Assembly: GCF_900199215.1 (NCBI RefSeq)
Contig: NZ_FZQA01000007.1
Location: forward strand, 94,160 to 158,159
DNA: 64,000 nt
Direction: 5' to 3'
Source of the DNA: Amphiplicatus metriothermophilus
GTDB taxonomy: Bacteria; Pseudomonadota; Alphaproteobacteria; Caulobacterales; Parvularculaceae
Part shown: positions 58,173-64,000 of the stretch, piece by piece
Numbering within the stretch: position 1 is the stretch's first letter
Layout of the letters: every line of letters begins with the position of its first letter
Translations under genes and position numbers: made by a program
The notes under the pieces: model-generated
Told to the model about the DNA's origin: nothing
What the model saw: only the letters and a program-made list of their open reading frames with translations
Database searches by the model: none

Positions 58173-60131
58173 ATGGACAATCTCGTCCTCGTCGTCGCGG
58201 CGATCGGCGTGCTTGGCGTCGGCGCGCAATGGATCGCCTGGCGTTTCAACCTGCCGGCGATCGTGGTGATGGCCGTCGCCGGCATCCTCGCCGGGCCGGT
58301 CCTGGGCATCCTGCGCCCGCCGCCTGGCGTCGGCGAAGGCCTGCCGCCGATGCAGGCGCTGCTCGGCGAATTCTATCAGCCGATCATCGCCATCGCCGTC
58401 GCCGTCATTCTGTTCGAGGGCGGACTGTCGCTCAATTTCGCCGAGTTGCGCGGCCTCACCAAGGGCGTGCGCCGGCTGGTGTTTCCCGGCGCGGCCATCG
58501 CCTGGGGGCTGGGCTCGCTGGCCGCCCATTACATCGCCGGGCTTTCCTGGCCGACGGCGATCCTTTTCGCGGGCGTCATGGTGGTCACCGGCCCGACGGT
58601 GATCATTCCCCTTCTGCGCCAGGCACGCCTGAAGCCGCGTCCGGCGACGCTGCTCAAGTGGGAAGGCATCATCAACGATCCGATCGGCGCCTTGCTCGCC
58701 GTGCTCGTCTATGAGGTGATCGTCTTCAGCGCCGGCGGCGACGACAGCCACGGGGCCTCGCCGGGACAGATCTTCGCCTCGCTTCTCATCGCGAGCGTTC
58801 TCGCCTGCGCGCTCGGCTTCATGCTGGGACGTTTCGCGGCGACGGTCTTTCAGCGCGGCTGGGCGCCGGAATATCTCAAACCCCCGATCCTGCTGGTGCT
58901 CGTTCTCGTCTGCTTCGAGATCGCCAATCTCCTGCAGGAGGAAGCCGGCCTTCTCGCCGTGACGGCGATGGGCGTGACGATGGCGAATTCGCGCATCGCC
59001 AGCATCAACGAGCTCAGGCTGTTCAAGGAGAACATCGCCGTCCTTCTGGTGGCCGGGGTGTTCGTGATTCTTACGGCGAACCTCACCGTCGACATGCTGA
59101 CGGGTTTCGACCTGCGCGCCTTCGCGTTTCTCGGAGCGATGCTGTTCGTGGTGCGCCCGCTCACCGTATTCCTGTCGACCATCGGCGCGGGACTGCCCTG
59201 GCAGGAGCGGCTTCTGGTCGGCTGGATCGCGCCGCGCGGCATCGTCGCGGTCGCCGTTTCGAGCTTTTTCGGCGCCTCGCTGGCCGCCGCCGGCTATGAG
59301 GACGGCGCGCGCCTCATTCCGCTCGCTTTCGCGATGGTTTTCGCCACGGTGCTTCTGCACGGCTTCACCATCGGGCCGCTCGCCAGGGCGCTCGGCCTGG
59401 TGTCGAGCGAACGGCCGGGCGTGCTCATTTCCGGCGCGAGCCCATGGTCGGCGGGGCTGGCCGCGAAGCTCAAGGAGATGGACGTGCCGGTCGTGGTCGC
59501 CGACGCGAGCTGGCGCCGGCTTCGCCCCGTCCGCCTCGCCGAGGTCGAGACCTATTACGGCGAGATCCTGTCGGAGGTGACCGAGCACCATCTCGACCTC
59601 AACCGCTTCGGCTATCTGCTCGCCCTGAGCGGCAACGAGGCGCATAACGCGCTCGTGTGCACCGACCTCGCGCCGGAAATGGGCCGGGCGGCGATCTATC
59701 AGGTCAACGCCCGCGGCAAGGACGAGGAGGACAGGCGGGCGCTTTCTTTCACCTTGCAGGGGCGCACCTTCCTCCATTCCGGCGCGACGCTCGACGAGCT
59801 TCTGCGCCGGCATTACGCCGGCTGGATCTATCAGCGCACGCGGCTGACCGAGGAATACCCGCCGGAGAAATATTTCGAGGATCTGGGAGACGAGTACGAG
59901 ATCGTCCTCATCCAGCGCAAAGGGGCGCTGCTGTTCGCCTCGCAGGAGCGGCCCGTCAAGCCCGAGATCGGCGACCTCGTGCTCGCCTATCTGCCGAAGC
60001 CGGCCGAGACGGCGCCGAAGAGGGCCGGCGCCGACGAAAAAGCCGAAAGCGTCCGCGCCGAACGCCCGCAGGAGGCGGCGCGCCCGGCCGCCGCTTCGCT
60101 TGCGCCGGACCCCGCCGCCGGCGGCGGTTAA
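58173..60131 (+). CDS. CPA-type cation:proton antiporter with C-terminal RCK-like domain
   Basis: Inner-membrane protein of 652 residues. The N-terminal 390 residues form about 12 helices with antiporter features (VVTGPTVIIPLLRQARLKPRPATLLKWEGIINDPIGALLAVL near residue 138 has the Asp pattern of NhaP/CPA1, and FGASLAAAGYEDGARLIPLAFAM near 370). A cytosolic Rossmann-like RCK/TrkA-type domain follows (about 415-530; LISGASPWSAGLAAKLKEMDVPVVVAD), then a second domain and an Ala/Pro/Arg-rich tail. It likely exchanges Na+ or K+ for H+. Ion choice is not readable from sequence. Confidence 0.88.
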   Translation: MDNLVLVVAAIGVLGVGAQWIAWRFNLPAIVVMAVAGILAGPVLGILRPPPGVGEGLPPMQALLGEFYQPIIAIAVAVILFEGGLSLNFAELRGLTKGVRRLVFPGAAIAWGLGSLAAHYIAGLSWPTAILFAGVMVVTGPTVIIPLLRQARLKPRPATLLKWEGIINDPIGALLAVLVYEVIVFSAGGDDSHGASPGQIFASLLIASVLACALGFMLGRFAATVFQRGWAPEYLKPPILLVLVLVCFEIANLLQEEAGLLAVTAMGVTMANSRIASINELRLFKENIAVLLVAGVFVILTANLTVDMLTGFDLRAFAFLGAMLFVVRPLTVFLSTIGAGLPWQERLLVGWIAPRGIVAVAVSSFFGASLAAAGYEDGARLIPLAFAMVFATVLLHGFTIGPLARALGLVSSERPGVLISGASPWSAGLAAKLKEMDVPVVVADASWRRLRPVRLAEVETYYGEILSEVTEHHLDLNRFGYLLALSGNEAHNALVCTDLAPEMGRAAIYQVNARGKDEEDRRALSFTLQGRTFLHSGATLDELLRRHYAGWIYQRTRLTEEYPPEKYFEDLGDEYEIVLIQRKGALLFASQERPVKPEIGDLVLAYLPKPAETAPKRAGADEKAESVRAERPQEAARPAAASLAPDPAAGGG

Positions 60132-60169
60132 CGGCGCGTTTACGAACGATTTGCTTAACGGCGCATTAG
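60128..60169 (+). promoter_or_regulatory. Two CtrA-like boxes before the histidine kinase gene
   Basis: TTAA-N7-TTTA at 60128-60142 and TTAA-N7-TTAG at 60155-60169, each one mismatch from the alphaproteobacterial CtrA consensus TTAA-N7-TTAA. Their spacers are nearly identical (CGGCGCG, CGGCGCA) and the 10-mer TTAACGGCGC repeats. They end 36 nt before the kinase start. Confidence 0.5.
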
Positions 60170-60205
60170 CGCTTGCCGCGTAGCGTTTGCGCGAGGGAAC
60201 GTCGC

Positions 60206-61072
60206 ATGCGCGCCTATAATCCTTTCGTCGTCCATGACGGATCGCTGATCGCGAGCTACGCCGCGCGAATGGCGGAAGCCGTCGCCGTGCGGCGTGCGAC
60301 GGACGAGGCGCGCGCGGCGCGCGAGCAGGCCGAGCTGTCGATCAAGGCGCGCTCGGAGTTTCTGGCGAACATGAACCACGAGCTGAGGACGCCCCTCAAC
60401 GCCGTCATCGGCTTCGCCACCATGCTGCGCGACAGCGACGTCTACGATCTGAGCGACGAACAGCGCCGCGCCTACGCCGAATACATTCTTCAGTCAGCGG
60501 ACCTCCTGCTCGGTCATATCAACACCATTCTCGAAGCCGCCGCCCTCGACAGCGGCGAGCGCGCCCTCGACCGCGGCGAGTTCGATCTTGCGGCCGCGCT
60601 CGGCGAGGCGATGTCGCGCGCGGCGATCGCGGCGCAGGCGGGCGAGGTCGCGCTGGCGCGCAAGGGACCGGCGGAAGGCGTGATCGGCGTCGGCGACGAA
60701 CGGCGCTTCGGCCAGGCCGTCGATCACCTTCTGCGATTGGCGATCAAGGCTTCGCCCAAGGGAGCGAAGGTTCTCGCGCGGGCCGTCTTCAACGAGCGCG
60801 GCGAGCCGGAGATCGCCATCCGCGATCACGGTCCGGGGCTGGCGCGCGAGACCATCGACCAGGCGCTCGGCGCCTTCGAGGAGATCCACCGGGGCCTCGA
60901 CCGGTCCTTCGCGGGGCCGGGCGTGGGGCTCGCCATCGCCAAGACCTTCATCGAAATGCAGGGCGGACGCTTCGAGATCCGCAGCCGTCTGGGCGAGGGC
61001 ACGCTGGTGCGCGCGGTTCTGCCTGCGGCGCAAGCGGACGCGGACGTCGAGCCCATGCGCATGGCCGGATAG
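60206..61072 (+). CDS. Histidine kinase with degenerate N-box
   Basis: Soluble kinase-like protein of 288 residues without membrane helices. Short N-terminus, coiled region (about 25-50), then HisKA with His58 in ANMNHELRTPLNAVIGF, resembling the PdhS/DivJ/PleC group of developmental kinases. The HATPase domain follows: the N-box position reads HLLRLAIKAS (about 175), lacking the Asn residues normally used for Mg-ATP; G1 is RDHGPGLA and G2 GPGVGLAIAKTF. No receiver is present. ATG 60206 is chosen because the upstream frame runs through CtrA-like sites. Could be a pseudo-kinase or phosphatase. Confidence 0.75.
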   Translation: MRAYNPFVVHDGSLIASYAARMAEAVAVRRATDEARAAREQAELSIKARSEFLANMNHELRTPLNAVIGFATMLRDSDVYDLSDEQRRAYAEYILQSADLLLGHINTILEAAALDSGERALDRGEFDLAAALGEAMSRAAIAAQAGEVALARKGPAEGVIGVGDERRFGQAVDHLLRLAIKASPKGAKVLARAVFNERGEPEIAIRDHGPGLARETIDQALGAFEEIHRGLDRSFAGPGVGLAIAKTFIEMQGGRFEIRSRLGEGTLVRAVLPAAQADADVEPMRMAG

Positions 61073-61094
61073 ACAAGCCTCGCGGAGAGCATGA

Positions 61095-62795
61095 ATGTCA
61101 GCACAGGAAGCGTCGCGAAATCCTCAAGCGCGACTCGCCAAGGCGGTTCAGGCCGCGCAGGCGCGCAATCCGCGCGCCGGCGTCATCATCTCGGTCACGG
61201 GTTCGCACGCCCTCGTCATGCTCGACGACGCGCAGGCTGAGGTCGACCGGCTCCACCGGCCGCAGCTCGGCGCGATCATGAGCGTCGACGCCGGCGCCAA
61301 TGTGGTGCTCGGCCTCATCTCGGCGATGAGCGTGCCGGCGCCGTCCGTCGACGGAAGCGGCGGCGAGATGCGCCTCGTCGAAATGGAGCTGATCGGCGAG
61401 TTCACCAAGCCGACGGCGAAGACGCCCGCGCGCTTCCGGCGCGGCGTGTCGACGTTCCCGACGCTCGGCGACGAGGTTCATGTCGCTACGCGCGAAGAGC
61501 TCGCCGCGCTCTTCGCCGTCAACGGCCTCGCCAGCGTTCGCATCGGCGTCGTCAAGCAGGACGCGGCCATCCCCGCGACCGTCGCGGTCAATGAGATTTT
61601 CGCGCGGCACTGCGCCGTTCTCGGCATGACGGGCTCGGGCAAGTCCTGCGCCGTCGCGCTCATGCTTCGGGCGGTGCTCGACCGTTACAGCCAGGCGCAT
61701 ATCGTCATCATCGATCCGCACAATGAATATGCGCGCGCCTTCGGCGATCAGGCCGTCGTGTTCGACGCGTCGAGCTTCACCCTGCCTTACTGGCTTCTCA
61801 CCTTCGAGGAGCTGGTCGAGGTGCTCTATCCGAACCGGCGCGGCTATGAGGAGGAAATCGAAATCCTCGCCGATCTCATTCCGCAGGCCAAGCGCATGAA
61901 TCTCGCCGCGACCCAGGGCGGAACGCGCATGCTGGCCGAGCGGCGCGGCGACATCGCCTCGATAACCGTCGACACGCCGACCCCGTATCGCATTTCTGAG
62001 CTTCTCGGCCTCATCGACAAATCGCTCGGCGCGCTTGAAAGCGCGCGGGCCATCTCGCCTTACAAGCGGCTGCGCAATCGCATCTACGCGATCAGCCAGG
62101 ACGCGCGTTACGCCTTCATGTTCGCGAGCCTCACGGTCCAGGACACGATGGCGAGTTTTCTGGGACAGCTCTTCCGCATCCCGGTTCAGGGCCGGCCCGT
62201 GAGCATCCTGGAGCTGGGCGGGCTGCCGTCCGAGGTGGCGCAGGTCGTCGTCTCGGTGACGGCGCGGCTCGCCTTCGATTTCGGCCTGTGGAGCCACGGG
62301 GCCGCGCCCATCGCCATCGTCTGCGAGGACGCGCACCGCTACGCCCCGGCTCAGCAAGACGCGGGCTTCGCGCCGACGCGCCGGGCGCTGACGCGCATCG
62401 CCAAGGAAGGCCGCAAGACCGGCGTATCGCTCTGGCTCGTTTCGCAGCGCCCGACCGAGCTCGACCCCACGATCCTGTCCCAGTGCAACACTATCTTCGC
62501 CATGCGGCTCGCCAACCAGGCCGATCAGGACGCGCTGCGCGCGGCCGTCCCGGACGCGGCGACGAGCCTGCTCAACTGTCTGCCGTCGCTCGGCATGGGC
62601 GAGGCGGTCGCCGTCGGCGAAGGCGTGCCGTTGCCGACCCGCATCCGGTTCGACGCGCTGCCGCGCGAAATCGTGCCGAAAAGCCTCACCGCGAGCTTCA
62701 CCGACGGCTGGTCGGTGGACGTCGACGACGCGGGCTTCCTCGACCGCATCGTCGAGCAGTGGCGCGCGCAGAAGCTGCTCCTGCCCGAGGTCTGA
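61095..62795 (+). CDS. HerA-like ATPase (DUF87, FtsK-HerA superfamily)
   Basis: ATPase of 566 residues. An N-terminal beta-rich HAS-barrel-like domain (about 20-130) precedes the ATPase: Walker A GMTGSGKSCAVALML near residue 178, Walker B-like AIVCEDAHRYAPA near 410, and the arginine-finger-type stretch SQRPTELDPTILSQCNTIFAMRLANQAD near 453. These are the marks of HerA hexameric translocases. Unlike archaeal operons, no nurA gene is next to it. Context: after a histidine kinase gene, so its job, DNA-end processing or other, is unassigned. Confidence 0.85.
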   Translation: MSAQEASRNPQARLAKAVQAAQARNPRAGVIISVTGSHALVMLDDAQAEVDRLHRPQLGAIMSVDAGANVVLGLISAMSVPAPSVDGSGGEMRLVEMELIGEFTKPTAKTPARFRRGVSTFPTLGDEVHVATREELAALFAVNGLASVRIGVVKQDAAIPATVAVNEIFARHCAVLGMTGSGKSCAVALMLRAVLDRYSQAHIVIIDPHNEYARAFGDQAVVFDASSFTLPYWLLTFEELVEVLYPNRRGYEEEIEILADLIPQAKRMNLAATQGGTRMLAERRGDIASITVDTPTPYRISELLGLIDKSLGALESARAISPYKRLRNRIYAISQDARYAFMFASLTVQDTMASFLGQLFRIPVQGRPVSILELGGLPSEVAQVVVSVTARLAFDFGLWSHGAAPIAIVCEDAHRYAPAQQDAGFAPTRRALTRIAKEGRKTGVSLWLVSQRPTELDPTILSQCNTIFAMRLANQADQDALRAAVPDAATSLLNCLPSLGMGEAVAVGEGVPLPTRIRFDALPREIVPKSLTASFTDGWSVDVDDAGFLDRIVEQWRAQKLLLPEV

Positions 62796-62849
62796 GCGCA
62801 CTTGTTCTCCCGCCGCACGTTGGCATTATGCCCGGCGAGGAGGACTCCC

Positions 62850-63896
62850 ATGCGACATATGATGAAAGCTGCGATCGCGGCGGCGCTCGCCGGCGTCATG
62901 CTGACCGCCGTGACGCGCGCGCAATCGAGGGACGAGCACATGGCCGGTCCGCCGCTCACGATCCTCGTTCACGGCGGCGCGGGGGCGATGGAGAAGGGGC
63001 GTTACACGCCGGAAGAAGAGGCCGCATACAAGGCCAAGCTGACCGAAGCGCTCGAGGCCGGCTACGCCGTGCTGGAGCGGGGCGGCTCGGCCCTCGACGC
63101 CGTGGAGACGGCGATCGTCATTCTGGAGGACTCGCCTCTGTTCAACGCCGGCAAGGGCGCGGTGTTCACGCGCGACGGCAGGAACGAGCTCGACGCCTCG
63201 ATCATGGACGGCGCGACGCTGAACGCCGGCGCGGTCGCCGGCGTCACGCGCGTCAGGAACCCGATCAGGCTCGCACGCGCGGTGATGGAAAAGTCCGCGC
63301 ATGTGATGTTCGCGCGGGAAGGCGCGGAGAAATTCGCCGAAGAGCAGGGGCTTGAGCTGGTTTCTCCCGCCTATTTCCGCACCGAAGCGCGGTGGAAAGC
63401 CTACCGGGACGCCCTCGAAAAGGAGAAGAAGGGCAAGGAAGGCAAGCCGGACAAAGGCGCCGCCGCGGACGCCGATTACAAATACGGCACGGTCGGCGCC
63501 GTGGCGCTCGACGCGGAAGGAAATCTCGCCGCCGGAACTTCGACCGGCGGCATGAGCATGAAACGCTACGGCCGGGTCGGGGACTCGCCCATCATCGGCG
63601 CGGGAACCTTCGCCGACAACCGCTCCTGCGCCGTCTCTTCGACAGGGCACGGGGAATATTTCATCCGGCTCGCCATCGCCCGGGACGTCTGCGCGCAGGT
63701 CGAATACGCCGGGAAAAGCGTCGCCGAAGCCGCCCGCGACGTCATTCATGGTCGGCTGCAGGGCCTGGGCGGCGACGGCGGCGTGATCGTTCTCGGCAAG
63801 GACGGCGGCTATACGATGGAGTTCAACTCCAAGGGCATGTTCCGCGGCGTGAAGCAGGCGGGCGGTCCGGCTCAGACGGCGATCTACGACGAATAG
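62850..63896 (+). CDS. Secreted isoaspartyl peptidase/L-asparaginase (Ntn-hydrolase)
   Basis: Ntn-hydrolase of 348 residues. A signal peptide is visible at residues 1-25 (MKAAIAAALAGVMLTAVTRA), so it is exported. Mature start ILVHGGAGAMEKG; the autoprocessing site is in KYGTVGAVALDAEGN with Thr as the nucleophile; GTSTGGMSMKRYGRVGDSPIIGAGTFAD follows, all type-2 asparaginase marks. A Lys/Glu-rich insert sits just before the cleavage site (about residues 187-206). ATG 62850 has GAGGAGG. Acts on beta-aspartyl dipeptides, probably in the periplasm. Bases after 63896 hold only an unreliable fragment. Confidence 0.92.
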   Translation: MRHMMKAAIAAALAGVMLTAVTRAQSRDEHMAGPPLTILVHGGAGAMEKGRYTPEEEAAYKAKLTEALEAGYAVLERGGSALDAVETAIVILEDSPLFNAGKGAVFTRDGRNELDASIMDGATLNAGAVAGVTRVRNPIRLARAVMEKSAHVMFAREGAEKFAEEQGLELVSPAYFRTEARWKAYRDALEKEKKGKEGKPDKGAAADADYKYGTVGAVALDAEGNLAAGTSTGGMSMKRYGRVGDSPIIGAGTFADNRSCAVSSTGHGEYFIRLAIARDVCAQVEYAGKSVAEAARDVIHGRLQGLGGDGGVIVLGKDGGYTMEFNSKGMFRGVKQAGGPAQTAIYDE

Positions 63897-64000
63897 GCAT
63901 GCGCCTCAGGCGGTCCGGCTGCGGCGGGGACGGGGGGGCGTCCGTCCGCGGCCGGACCTTTCCCGACGGCGTCGCCAGAGAGCTCACGATGTCAAAGAGC

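Noticed and set aside
61098..62801. Minus-strand open frame of 567 codons antisense to the HerA-like gene
   Set aside because: Same reason: mirror of a real gene, no motif.
63897..64000. Possible C-terminal part of a convergent gene at the window end
   Set aside because: A minus-strand frame is open and begins plausibly, but about 100 nt is too short and it continues through the end of the asparaginase gene.

Overview
The window looks like chromosomal DNA from a high-GC, aerobic, organotrophic alphaproteobacterium. The reasons are the gene families present (TadE/TadG pair, alphaproteobacterial-type hut cluster, host-attachment protein, an ATM1-type exporter, a small Rhizobiales-like HTH domain) and a pair of CtrA-like boxes. 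The genus cannot be decided from the sequence alone. I see no rRNA, tRNA, CRISPR array, prophage or insertion sequence. Almost all genes are chromosomal housekeeping or catabolic genes.

Layout. 0.1-6.5 kb: leucyl aminopeptidase, a DedA-like membrane protein, and a valine-degradation set (isobutyryl-CoA dehydrogenase, 3-hydroxyisobutyryl-CoA hydrolase, EVE protein, 3-hydroxyisobutyrate dehydrogenase) whose gaps carry imperfect palindromic repeats. 6.5-13 kb: ATM1-type ABC exporter, DUF3137 protein, large hybrid histidine kinase. 13-19 kb: orphan tadE/tadG pair, dusA, TauE-type permease, glycosyltransferase-like protein, host-attachment protein. 19-23.5 kb: thiolase and glutaryl-CoA dehydrogenase, DUF924, glycerol kinase. 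23.5-29.8 kb: histidine utilisation (hutG divergent from hutI-hutC-hutU-hutH) with a HutC-type operator between the divergent genes. 29.8-34 kb: SulP transporter with a persulfide-dioxygenase-like MBL protein, then 6-phosphogluconolactonase and KDPG aldolase.

34-44.3 kb is the most striking block: one co-directional ilvD-ilvC-ilvB-ilvH-leuA-leuC-leuD-leuB cluster. It is preceded by what reads as a complete branched-chain amino-acid attenuator: a leader peptide with a Leu/Val/Ile-rich stretch, an antiterminator pairing, and a strong intrinsic terminator just before ilvD. 44.3-52 kb is rich in sulfur functions: cysD (with an N-terminal HTH-like extension) and cysNC, two TauE-type permeases, a PAPS-type sulfotransferase, plus a decayed GH35-like glycosidase pseudogene. 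52-56.7 kb holds the methylcitrate-cycle genes prpD, prpB and prpC, with an AbrB/PIN toxin-antitoxin pair lodged between prpD and prpB. 56.7-64 kb: folE, crotonase, CPA-type antiporter, a histidine kinase with a degenerate N-box behind two CtrA-like sites, a HerA-like ATPase and a secreted isoaspartyl peptidase/asparaginase.

Together the genes describe a cell that degrades valine, histidine, lysine/tryptophan-derived glutaryl-CoA and propionyl-CoA, makes its own branched-chain amino acids from a single regulated cluster, and assimilates sulfate to APS/PAPS.
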